This document shows positions 1 to 6,906 of a stretch of 16,138 nucleotides of DNA, piece after piece. Below the pieces are notes generated by a model. It made no database searches. It was not told the DNA's origin and was given only the letters and a program-made list of their open reading frames with translations. The stretch spans positions 1 through 16,138 of the forward strand of contig CAYSCH010000221.1 of the NCBI GenBank assembly GCA_964429355.1, given 5' to 3'. Position numbers and translations under genes: made by a program. Position 1 is the first letter of the stretch, and every line of letters starts with the position of its first letter. Source of the DNA: JAAYAY01 sp964429355 (GTDB taxonomy: Bacteria; Planctomycetota; Planctomycetia; Pirellulales; Thermoguttaceae).

Positions 1-56
1 GCTCCGAACACTAGAAGACCAAATCTTGAAAAACCAATAATTAAGCGGAACGTTGC

Positions 57-272
57 TTGAAAGACGTGAAGGCCGGCGTCGGCACGATTCACGATGAATC
101 GAAGGTCCCCGCCGATGCCTTCCAGGAAGTGGGCGACGGAGTGGTCGACTGGAACGCGGTTCTTGAAGCGGCCGAAGCCACCGGCGTTGCCCAGTGTCAC
201 GTGGAACAGGACCAGTCTCCCGATGCAATCGCCAGCATTGGGCAGAGTATGCGCTATTTAAAGGCGCTGTGA
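57..272 (+). pseudogene. C-terminal remnant of a sugar phosphate isomerase/epimerase (xylose isomerase-like TIM barrel)
   Basis: The readable stretch gives about 71 residues that match the last part of the sugar phosphate isomerase/epimerase family. It opens with LKDVKAG, the usual barrel strand with a conserved Lys-Asp. It continues with the EVGDGVVDW segment and then HVEQDQSPDAIASIGQSMRYL, where the VEQD and the closing Ser-x-x-Tyr-Leu helix are typical of the family. A full member has roughly 250-300 residues, so three quarters of the protein is missing. The missing part is not simply outside the window: all three forward frames hit a stop just before or at the homology (TAA at 38-40, TAA at 42-44, TGA at 58-60), and bases 1-50 are AT-rich and do not translate to barrel sequence. 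The likely reading is a gene cut by an insertion or rearrangement at about position 50. A real start at the TTG at 57 is unlikely because a lone barrel end would not fold. Confidence 0.72.
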
Positions 273-525
273 GACCGGGCGGCCACGGATCGCGGCTGGC
301 TTGACTTTCTTGACTCCGCTTCCGGCCGTGCGCAAAACCGATATTCTTCTGCGCGATGTTTGCTTGCTGCCCCAGCGGCTGCCCCTTAGGGTGGGGAGGA
401 GTTGGGGTGCGCCGGAGTCGGTCATCGCCGACGTGGCCCCACGTGGCGCACAACCGTTCCCGCTTCGAGGGAGCAGACGAATGTGGGCCCGCCAGGATTC
501 GGTTTCCGTTTGATAATCTCTTCTC

Positions 526-531
526 AGGAAG
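526..531 (+). promoter_or_regulatory. Ribosome binding site of the GH127 gene
   Basis: AGGAAG lies seven bases before the ATG at 539. This decides the start: the frame is open upstream to 356, but the ATG at 539 is the one with a ribosome binding site and is directly followed by a signal peptide. Confidence 0.7.
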
Positions 532-538
532 TCCGGAA

Positions 539-2956
539 ATGAACAGTCGCTTGCTTGCCCTCATGGTTGCTGGCTTGACCTGTGTTGGCGGATTGCAGTC
601 AGCCACAGCCGACCCACCCGCTGAGGCTCTCACGCCCGTCTACTTCCAGCACGTCCAGATCCACGGCTTCTGGAAGGACCAGATCAAGCGGCTGACGGAG
701 AAGTGGATTCCCCACTGCATTGCCCAGATGGAAGCCGGGGGAGAAGGCCAAGAACTGCTGAATCTTGTCAACACCGCCAAGGCGATTCGAGGAGAGCCGA
801 CGGACAAGTTCACCGGTGCCCCGTGGAGCGATGCCTACGTGTACAACACGATCGAGGCCGCCTGCCTGGCCCTGGCGGTGGATCCGGTGGGCGACGAGGA
901 ACTGGCCACCGCGCAGGCCTTCCTGCGCAAAAAACTGGAGGAGTGGATTCCGATCGTGCTGGCGGCCCAGATGGACGACGGCTACATCCATTCCTACCAC
1001 ATCGTCAACAAGCTCGACCGTTACACGAACATCAACGCTCACGAGTTCTATGTGCAGGGCTACTTCCTGGAAGCGGGGGTGGCCCATTATCGCATGACCG
1101 GCGGGGAGGACTGCCGACTCTTCGATGCCGCTCGCCGCTGCGCCGATCAGCTCTGCAACAACTTCGGCCCGCCTCCCAAACGGAATTGGATCTACGGCCA
1201 TCCCGGGATGGAAATCGCTCTCTGCCGTCTCTCGCGGCTGGTCAATGAGGTGGAGGGTGCTCCGGCCGGCGACAAGTATTCGAACCTGGCCAAATTCCTT
1301 CTCGATCATCGCCATGAAGTCGAGGAGCACCGCAGTTCCTACCGGCAGTCCCATCTCCCGGTCGTCGAACAGCATGAAGCGGTGGGGCACGCCGTTCGGG
1401 CCACCTACTTCTTCGCGGGAATCGCCGACCTGGCGATGCTCACCGGGGATGAGGCCTACCAGGGGGCGGTCGACAAGATCTGGCAGAACGCCGTTGATCG
1501 CCGTATGTACCTGACCGGCGGCGTCGGCTCAACCCATCAAGGGGAAGCCTTTGGCGACGACTTCGAGCTGCCCAACGAGACGGCCTACTGCGAGTCCTGT
1601 GCAGGCTGCGGGCTGTCGTTCTGGGCCGACCGCATGAACCGCATGCATGCCGCCGGCACGCCCATCGATATCCAGGAGCGGGTGCTCTACAACAACATCC
1701 TCGGCGCCGTCGAGCTGACGGGCAAAACGTTCTTCTATCAGAATCCACTGTCGTCCGGCCAAGGGCGTTATCCCTGGCACGGCTGCCCGTGCTGTGTGGG
1801 GAACATTCCCAGGGCCTTGATTGCGATCAAAGACTTGATGTATGCCCTCAATCCCCAGCGCAATACTCTGTTCGTGAACCACTACGTGGCCAGTTCGGGC
1901 ACGATTGACAACTTCGGCGGCCAGTCGTTGCGCCTCGAGCAGAAGACCGAGTATCCCTGGCAAGGGGATGTCTCCCTGGTCCTGAACCCGGAAAAGGCCG
2001 CTTCCTTCACTGTGAAACTTCGCATTCCCAACCATGGCGAGAGTTCGCTCTACCGGCCGGAGCCGGCAGGTGGCCAGTTTGAAGTTCGAATCAATGGCGA
2101 GGTCCAGTCGGCTGCGGCCGACCATGGATACGTGGTCCTTGCACGAACGTGGAATCCCGGCGACACAATCGATCTGGCTTTGGCAATGCCCATCCAGCGA
2201 GTTTATGCCGACGAGCGAATCGAGGTCGACCGGGGCCGAGTGGCGATTCAACGTGGCCCGATTGTCTACAACGTCGAGACCGTAGACCACGACGACGACG
2301 TTCGTACCCTGTTCCTGGAGAAAGACTCGGAGCTGCGGGCGGCGTGGAAAGCGGATCTTCTCGGCGGTGTCATGGTTGTGGAAGGACGCGCCTCGCGAAA
2401 CACGCCCGCAGGAGCCGAGCCGGCGACGCTCGTGGCAATACCGAATTTCGCCCGACTCAACCGTGGCGGCTGGTCGCAGGTTTGGATTGCCGAGGATCCG
2501 CAGCAGACGATCCAGTGGCTGGAGCCCGAAGAAGGCCTGTATCGAATCGCCGCGCTGCACACCAAGAAGCCTTGGGGAGTGGCCGGAAGCTCCACCGCGG
2601 CGGGTGCGCCGGTCCAGCAGGAGCCGCCGAGCAATGCGGAAAGCCAGACTTGGCGGATCGAGAAGGTTGCGCCGGGCTGGTTCAAGATCATCAATGCTCA
2701 TAGCGGCATGGCCCTGACGGTCTCCGACGGCTCTCGTGAGAACAATGCTGTTGTGCGGCAGATGCCCTATGACGGCAAAGAATACCAGCATTTTGCCTTC
2801 GAGAATCGCGAAGGGGGCGTAATCGTTCTCATCGCCAGTCACAGCGGTCGATCGATTTGCGTGCAGGTGGCCAGCCGCCGCGACGGGGCGCCGATTCATC
2901 AATACGACTATGTCGGAGTCGCCGATCAGCAGATCGCGTTGACGAAGGTCGAGTAG
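539..2956 (+). CDS. Secreted GH127 beta-L-arabinofuranosidase with C-terminal beta-trefoil domain
   Basis: An 805-residue exported glycoside hydrolase of family 127 (Glyco_hydro_127, formerly DUF1680), expected to remove terminal beta-L-arabinofuranosyl residues from plant or algal glycans. Residues 1-24 form a signal peptide ending in ATA before DPP. The (alpha/alpha)6 barrel follows, then beta-sandwich domains to about residue 660. The catalytic set of the characterised enzyme HypBA1 can be placed: acid/base Glu336 in GEAF, zinc ligands Glu352 and Cys354 in YCESC, and Cys418-Cys419 in CPCCVGN, with Cys418 as the thiol nucleophile. About residues 700-805 look like a ricin-type beta-trefoil (repeats with QTWRI, HSGMAL, HSGRSI, QQIAL), probably sugar-binding; this addition is not part of the basic family. 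The protein is therefore complete and probably active. The substrate is inferred from the family: some members act on other beta-L-sugars. It lies 266 bases after the isomerase remnant, on the same strand. Confidence 0.93.
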   Translation: MNSRLLALMVAGLTCVGGLQSATADPPAEALTPVYFQHVQIHGFWKDQIKRLTEKWIPHCIAQMEAGGEGQELLNLVNTAKAIRGEPTDKFTGAPWSDAYVYNTIEAACLALAVDPVGDEELATAQAFLRKKLEEWIPIVLAAQMDDGYIHSYHIVNKLDRYTNINAHEFYVQGYFLEAGVAHYRMTGGEDCRLFDAARRCADQLCNNFGPPPKRNWIYGHPGMEIALCRLSRLVNEVEGAPAGDKYSNLAKFLLDHRHEVEEHRSSYRQSHLPVVEQHEAVGHAVRATYFFAGIADLAMLTGDEAYQGAVDKIWQNAVDRRMYLTGGVGSTHQGEAFGDDFELPNETAYCESCAGCGLSFWADRMNRMHAAGTPIDIQERVLYNNILGAVELTGKTFFYQNPLSSGQGRYPWHGCPCCVGNIPRALIAIKDLMYALNPQRNTLFVNHYVASSGTIDNFGGQSLRLEQKTEYPWQGDVSLVLNPEKAASFTVKLRIPNHGESSLYRPEPAGGQFEVRINGEVQSAAADHGYVVLARTWNPGDTIDLALAMPIQRVYADERIEVDRGRVAIQRGPIVYNVETVDHDDDVRTLFLEKDSELRAAWKADLLGGVMVVEGRASRNTPAGAEPATLVAIPNFARLNRGGWSQVWIAEDPQQTIQWLEPEEGLYRIAALHTKKPWGVAGSSTAAGAPVQQEPPSNAESQTWRIEKVAPGWFKIINAHSGMALTVSDGSRENNAVVRQMPYDGKEYQHFAFENREGGVIVLIASHSGRSICVQVASRRDGAPIHQYDYVGVADQQIALTKVE

Positions 2957-3041
2957 AACGCACCGGGGCGCGCCGAAGCGGTTGCCACGGCAAAGTCCAG
3001 GGTCGTGCAGCGCACCCAAAGGAAAAATTCGAGCCCACACC

Positions 3042-3086
3042 TTCGTCCCCCCTGCCCGTCGCGATGCGGCGGATAGGGGGGACGAA
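3042..3086. repeat. Long imperfect palindrome (hairpin) downstream of GH127 gene
   Basis: Arms TTCGTCCCCCC (3042-3052) and GGGGGGACGAA (3076-3086) are perfectly complementary over 11 bp. Inside, CCGTCGC and GCGGCGG can add seven more pairs (one wobble) around a GAT loop. It begins 85 bases after the GH127 stop. It could act as a 3'-end stabiliser or terminator of that transcript, but there is no T-run on either side, so it is not a standard intrinsic terminator. A REP-like dispersed repeat is the other possibility. Confidence 0.6.
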
Positions 3087-3372
3087 TACCTCCACAGACT
3101 AGCCCCGTCGCTCACGCCCCGTCTCGTCGATCGACGGGCAGTCCTCCGACATCATCTCCCAGGTGACCGTGATCCCACGGAATGCCCCCTTGTCGGGTCT
3201 TGGCTTCGAGAAGAAACTGGCAGCGTGACAAAGAGACGCCCCCAACAAGCGGGACGCCAAACGATTCAGGATCGGATACAGTTAGTATTCTTCGCTTCCA
3301 TCCACAAGAAATGTGAGCCGCTTGGTGCTCTTCGGGAATCACGCAAGTCCACTCAGGATGTCTACAAACAGC

Positions 3373-3377
3373 AGGAG
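3373..3377 (+). promoter_or_regulatory. Ribosome binding site that suggests the SEC-C gene start
   Basis: AGGAG lies ten bases before the ATG at 3388. It lies only one base before another in-frame ATG at 3379, which is too close for that start. A GTG at 3313 and an ATG at 3358 in the same frame have no comparable site. Confidence 0.5.
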
Positions 3378-3387
3378 TATGTTTTTT

Positions 3388-4320
3388 ATGTCCACCAGGG
3401 ATCAGCAAGGATGGAAGCGATTGGAGGGTCGGGGCGCAGAGCTGGAAGCCCCGACTTCCGAAGGCCAGGCCAAGGATGCGGTGCCGGCAACCCTGTATGG
3501 CCAGCCTCGGTCCATTGCCAGCGTGCCCGATGCGGCAGACCGCCCCCGGATCGTCGCTCGGTACAAGCAGTTACGGGCCGCCAGCCAGAAATTGGGCCGT
3601 AAGCTGCTGGAAGGGCTCTCCACGGAAGTCCTTAACGAAGGGGGAAAGAAGCTGGGTATGCTTCGAAGGGGCACTTTTGTGTTCGACTCCGAGGATGAGA
3701 CGGCAGTCCTGATGGATTACTGCATTCACGATATCCGCCGGAAGGGTCGCAACGCCTTCGAGCAGTACCTTGCCCACAGCCCCCCGGCCCCGGAGTCCGA
3801 CGAAATGGAATGTCTTCGGGCTATGCAAAGCGCCATCTACTCGCTGTTCCGCGTCGAATCAGTCCTACGTGGATTCGGTGTGATGGTTCGCGACCTCCTC
3901 TCCAGCCAGATGATCCTCGTGGTCGATCTGGGACTGAGCAGCACCGCCGCGCCCGGACTCGTCTTTGCCTCCCGGCTCCTGTTTCATGAAGAATTTGCCA
4001 TAACAGGCGGGGCGGCACTCCCTCTTGGCATCGTGCCGGAAGACAACCTGGAGGAAATGACCGACAGCCTGGTCCGTGCAGTCAAACCCAATGGTCGTGG
4101 CCATTTCGATCCTGGCCGCTTGATTTGTGAGTGTTTGAGTCGCGGTTGCTCGTCCCGCGTTCAATACCGGGAACCGACAGGAAAACTGGTTCGGCAATGG
4201 CAACCGGCCGAAAGTCTCCCGTCGGCCGCACCAAGTCGGAATGGGCCATGCCCGTGTGGAAGCGGCAAGAAATTCAAGCACTGCTGCATGAAAGCGGGTC
4301 TCCCACGGCCAACGTCATAA
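3388..4320 (+). CDS. SEC-C motif protein, conserved planctomycetal type, function unknown
   Basis: A 310-residue soluble protein ending in a SEC-C zinc motif: Cys288-Pro-Cys290 and Cys299-Cys300 around GSGKKFKH, with GPCPCGSGKKFKHCC the classic form. This motif was first seen at the SecA C-terminus and is a zinc-binding add-on in many unrelated proteins; it does not make this a secretion protein. The body before it contains the segments EGGKKLGMLRRGTFVFDSED, LMDYCIHDIRRKGRNAFEQYL and GLVFASRLLF. I recall this arrangement from planctomycete proteins of unknown function and know no assigned activity. There is no signal peptide or membrane segment, so it should be cytoplasmic. The start at 3388 is chosen from the ribosome binding site; the frame is open from further upstream, so a longer form is possible. 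It ends facing the BMC-T gene, 164 bases away. Confidence 0.82.
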   Translation: MSTRDQQGWKRLEGRGAELEAPTSEGQAKDAVPATLYGQPRSIASVPDAADRPRIVARYKQLRAASQKLGRKLLEGLSTEVLNEGGKKLGMLRRGTFVFDSEDETAVLMDYCIHDIRRKGRNAFEQYLAHSPPAPESDEMECLRAMQSAIYSLFRVESVLRGFGVMVRDLLSSQMILVVDLGLSSTAAPGLVFASRLLFHEEFAITGGAALPLGIVPEDNLEEMTDSLVRAVKPNGRGHFDPGRLICECLSRGCSSRVQYREPTGKLVRQWQPAESLPSAAPSRNGPCPCGSGKKFKHCCMKAGLPRPTS

Positions 4321-4362
4321 GCGGCACCTCGCTGGCGAGTGCAAGACGCGTGTGGCGGCATC

Positions 4363-4381
4363 ATTCCTTCGTTGAAGGAAT
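4363..4381. terminator. Short hairpin between convergent genes (possible bidirectional terminator)
   Basis: ATTCCTTC, loop GTT, GAAGGAAT: a perfect 8-bp stem in the 164-base gap between the converging SEC-C and pduT genes. Its position suits a shared terminator, but there is no T-tract on either strand, so termination is only inferred. Confidence 0.35.
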
Positions 4382-4484
4382 CGCGATTCTCACCGACCTG
4401 GCAGACTTCTCCGACCTCGGTGTCTCCGCGTGAACCCCCTTATGCTGCTCAGCAAACACCGCCAGCTCACCAGCCTACTGGCGT

Positions 4485-5045
4485 CTACAGATAGTCCTGG
4501 AACAGTTCCTGCTGCGGGCGAGGGATCACGATCTCCGAGACGAGCAACCCACGTTGCCTTACCGCGTCGGCGGCCGCGTCGACACCGGCGCGGACGTCGG
4601 CCACGGTGCCGGTCATCAGGACCAGCCCCTTCCCACCGAGGGCCATCGCCAGGTGGATGCGGAATAGAGTCACGCGGGCGGCCTTGGCCGCCGCGTCGGC
4701 GCCGGCCAGAGCGCTGGTGGCGCTGAAGGTCTCGATCACTCCCAGGGCCCCGGCGTGGTCGCCTCCCAGACTGACCGATTGCCCCAGGGCCGGGAACACC
4801 GAATCGTGAACGTTCGGCAAGACGAGGCTGTCGATAATCGAGTCGGTGGCGGCCGTCATGCCGGTGTCGATCGCCGCCTGCACGTCGCTCACCGATCCGC
4901 CGAGCACGATCAGGTATTTGCCGGAGCAGATCGTTCTGGCGATCAGCAAATCGACCGATGCCGCCTTGAGCATCTCGTCCTGGATCTGGTAGCCGATTCC
5001 GACGCTGGAAAGCTCGATTACGCCGATGGATTTGGCACTAGCCAT
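4485..5045 (-). CDS. pduT: PduT-like tandem-BMC-domain (BMC-T) microcompartment shell protein
   Basis: A 186-residue protein made of two BMC domains in tandem (about residues 5-85 and 98-180), the form that assembles as a trimer and sits as a pseudohexameric tile in a bacterial microcompartment shell. Domain 1 begins IGVIELSSVGIGYQIQDEML and domain 2 GALGVIETFSATSALAGAD. It resembles PduT of the propanediol-utilising microcompartment rather than other BMC-T types: RTICSGK at residues 37-43 corresponds to the KTICPGK of PduT, whose Cys38 binds a [4Fe-4S] cluster in the pore; here it is Cys40. The linker segment SLVLPNVHDSVFPAL and the end VIPRPQQELF also match PduT. The ATG at 5045 is used because it begins the BMC fold; the frame is open 20 codons further up. 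It follows pduS by 111 bases on the same strand, as expected for partners. No other shell gene is present in the window. Confidence 0.92.
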   Translation of the reverse strand: MASAKSIGVIELSSVGIGYQIQDEMLKAASVDLLIARTICSGKYLIVLGGSVSDVQAAIDTGMTAATDSIIDSLVLPNVHDSVFPALGQSVSLGGDHAGALGVIETFSATSALAGADAAAKAARVTLFRIHLAMALGGKGLVLMTGTVADVRAGVDAAADAVRQRGLLVSEIVIPRPQQELFQDYL

Positions 5046-5156
5046 GATGTTTCCCGTTGCTGAGCGTGTGGACTGGCGGCCCGACCGCACCCGCCAGGGC
5101 CGCACGATTACTTGTATGTTGATCTGATCAAGGTATCTGCCGGAAATGCGGAATCG

Positions 5157-6494
5157 TCACGCCCCGTTTCCGTCGATCCAGACGACGCCGGCGCGAATCT
5201 CCGCAACCACACCATCCATGGAAGCGTGCACGGGCGTGCCCAAGGCCACTTTGCCGTCCTGAAGGGGGCGTTGGCCCACCACTTGTCCCTTGCGAACCTG
5301 GTCGCCCTTGGCCACAACCGGTTCGCAAGGTGCACCGATATGCTGCTTGAGTTTGATTCCGACCCGTTGGGTCTTAAGCAACTGCTCGACCATCGGCCCC
5401 ACATTGCGGAACTGCTTCAGTCCGAGCTTCTGCATGAGTCTTCCCGTCGGGGCCTTGCGGTTCTTCATGTGCAGTTCGGCCCGCTTCGTATTGAAGGGCG
5501 GGTTCTCCCAGCGTTTCTTCTCCGCGGCCAGCCGCTGCTTGTTTTGCCGGCAGACGTTCTTGGGATCCAGGTCCTCCGGGCACGAATAGAGACTGCACAG
5601 ATTGCATTCACAGCAGAACGAAGTGCCGATCACGTTCGCCTCGCCGACGAGGTTGAACTCGAGACTCCGCATGGCTCGATGCGGTTCGATCGGGTGTCCG
5701 AGCAGCCAGCGTGGGCAGAGCTCCGTGCAAAAGCTGCACTGATCGCAGGCACTGCGGCCGATTCGCGTGATCTGCTGCCAATCCTGACGTCGACGCCTGA
5801 CCACAACGTGGTCGCTCGGCAGCACGATCACTCCCCCGGTTGTCTTGTCGACCAATGCATCGTGGTTGTCTTCCAAGTAGCCCATCATCACGCCGCCGAC
5901 AATATAGTGCGGGTCCGGGATCGTTGCCCCGCCCGCCGCGGCCACACATTCGGCCAGCGTGATTCCGATCGGCACGCGGAGCGTGACCGGTTCGGCCACC
6001 GCCCCGGCTACAGAAACGTACTTCTCGACCACCGGAGTCTCGACCGACCTTGTGACATTCAGGGCGGTTTCCACGTTCATGACCACGGCACCAACGACCA
6101 GCGGAATCCCGCCGGGCGGGATGATCCGCCCCACGGTGTCGTAGACCAGAATGAACTCGTCGCCCGACGGATAGGCGTCGGCAAGGGGCACGATCTCCAT
6201 CCCTGCCAGCAACTTCGTCCTGAGCAACTCGATGACGTCGGCATATTTCCCCTTGATGCCGATCATTCCACGCTGGGCGCCGACGAGTTCCATGGCGGTG
6301 GCCAGTCCGGCAATGACACCGTCTGCCTCGGCCCGAAGAACCTCCTTATCCTTGTGGAGCAGAGGTTCGCACTCGGCCGCGTTGATGATCACCGTGTCGG
6401 CCTTGCCCGACAGCTTGACGTGAGTCGGGAATCCCGCCCCTCCCGCGCCGACAATTCCAGCCTCAGCAATCAGTTCCTGTGTGATTTTCGTCAT
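5157..6494 (-). CDS. pduS: PduS-like RnfC-type flavin and [4Fe-4S] oxidoreductase
   Basis: A 445-residue soluble protein related to PduS, the microcompartment cobalamin reductase, and to RnfC and the 51-kDa subunit of complex I. The N-terminus carries the glycine-rich flavin/NADH loop GAGGAGFPTHVKL (residues 16-28) and NAAECEPLL (38-46). A 51K-type flavin domain and an SLBB segment follow to about residue 240. Two cluster motifs are intact: Cys250, Cys253, Cys256, Cys260-Pro, then Cys294 (or Cys295), Cys297, Cys300, Cys305-Pro. The C-terminal part (about 350-445) is the barrel-sandwich RnfC domain. In Salmonella PduS uses NADH to reduce cobalamin and binds PduT. Here no B12-dependent enzyme is in view, so the partner could instead be an NAD+/NADH recycling reaction. 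The start has GAGGA about seven bases upstream. It is first gene of a two-gene unit with pduT, reading away from the esterase gene. Confidence 0.92.
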   Translation of the reverse strand: MTKITQELIAEAGIVGAGGAGFPTHVKLSGKADTVIINAAECEPLLHKDKEVLRAEADGVIAGLATAMELVGAQRGMIGIKGKYADVIELLRTKLLAGMEIVPLADAYPSGDEFILVYDTVGRIIPPGGIPLVVGAVVMNVETALNVTRSVETPVVEKYVSVAGAVAEPVTLRVPIGITLAECVAAAGGATIPDPHYIVGGVMMGYLEDNHDALVDKTTGGVIVLPSDHVVVRRRRQDWQQITRIGRSACDQCSFCTELCPRWLLGHPIEPHRAMRSLEFNLVGEANVIGTSFCCECNLCSLYSCPEDLDPKNVCRQNKQRLAAEKKRWENPPFNTKRAELHMKNRKAPTGRLMQKLGLKQFRNVGPMVEQLLKTQRVGIKLKQHIGAPCEPVVAKGDQVRKGQVVGQRPLQDGKVALGTPVHASMDGVVAEIRAGVVWIDGNGA

Positions 6495-6654
6495 GGAGTC
6501 CTCAGCAGAATGGAACTAGGCCAGTCAGTCGTCGAATTTGCCCGACCGTGGTTACCAACGGCGGCGTCGCTCTTGGTGGCGGAAGTCGCCGAGCCCACGT
6601 GTTTTCCGGCGACTCCGGCGGCACGACCAGAGTCTGGCGACTTGGGCTACCGAA

Positions 6655-6704
6655 CGACAACGGCGCTCCACAAATACATCGGAGCAAACGCCGCCGACAA
6701 CGGC
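6655..6704. repeat. Pair of direct repeats CGACAACGGC spaced 40 bp
   Basis: CGACAACGGC occurs at 6655-6664 and again at 6695-6704, exactly 40 bp apart (near four helical turns) and just downstream of the predicted pduS start point. It could be an operator for a dimeric regulator. Two 10-mers in GC-rich DNA may also be chance. Confidence 0.35.
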
Positions 6705-6715
6705 CCTATTTCTCC

Positions 6716-6745
6716 AGTATAACTCTTTAGAACCAGATCAGCCAA
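6716..6745 (-). promoter_or_regulatory. Predicted sigma-70-type promoter for pduS-pduT
   Basis: Read on the minus strand: TTGGCT (-35, four of six matches), an 18-base spacer, TATACT (-10, five of six). Transcription would begin near 6709 and leave a leader of about 215 bases before the pduS ATG. This is a prediction from consensus only. Confidence 0.45.
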
Positions 6746-6859
6746 CCCGCCCAACCGGAACAGTCGCCCCACTCAATACAAGCCGAATCGTTGAATCCCC
6801 TGAACTGTGGTGGTAGGCTTATCGCCAGCCAGCAGGGAGATCAGGCCGCCACAGAGCGG

Positions 6860-6877
6860 CTGTCCAAAAGGGGACAG
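6860..6877. repeat. Short hairpin CTGTCC/GGACAG upstream of the esterase gene
   Basis: CTGTCC (6860-6865) and GGACAG (6872-6877) form a 6-bp stem around AAAAGG, followed by TCC. The core AAAAGGGGACAGTCC resembles a dispersed repeat that I recall from many GC-rich genomes, often near REP-associated tyrosine transposases; that link is from memory. It sits 17 bases before the ribosome binding site, so it may also affect translation. Confidence 0.35.
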
Positions 6878-6906
6878 TCCTACGCACACACCGCAAGGAG
6901 TCCGCT

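Larger units (their letters stand above)
2957..3387. other. Non-coding spacer between GH127 and SEC-C genes
   Basis: This 431-base stretch has no convincing gene. It holds one strong hairpin (3042-3086, listed separately). A 98-codon minus-strand frame (3112-3408) and a second minus frame ending near 3108 are open, but neither has a recognisable domain or ribosome binding site. I see no convincing -35/-10 pair for the following gene. Confidence 0.6.
6495..6906. other. Divergent intergenic region between pduS and the esterase gene
   Basis: This 412-base region separates two genes that read apart. It holds a probable promoter for pduS, a long pduS leader with complementary segments and a 40-bp-spaced direct repeat, a weak promoter candidate for the esterase (TTGAAT at 6790-6795, then TAGGCT after 17 bases), and a short hairpin repeat just before the esterase ribosome binding site. 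Small frames here show no recognisable protein. Confidence 0.6.

Noticed and set aside
1529..3115. A 528-codon minus-strand frame opposite the GH127 gene
   Set aside because: Shadow of a gene with all catalytic residues intact; no signature in the antisense product.
3112..3408. Open minus-strand frame of 98 codons, and a second minus frame ending near 3108, between the GH127 and SEC-C genes
   Set aside because: Neither has a ribosome binding site or a domain I recognise, and the first overlaps the start of the SEC-C gene. GC-rich DNA gives many such frames by chance.
6495..6715. Cobalamin riboswitch upstream of pduS
   Set aside because: The idea fits a cobalamin reductase homologue, but the conserved B12-box-type segments are not visible in the leader.
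5112..6722. A 536-codon plus-strand frame opposite pduS
   Set aside because: It is the antisense shadow of pduS: the minus-strand protein has full family motifs, while this one has none and is His- and Arg-rich as antisense products of GC-rich genes are.
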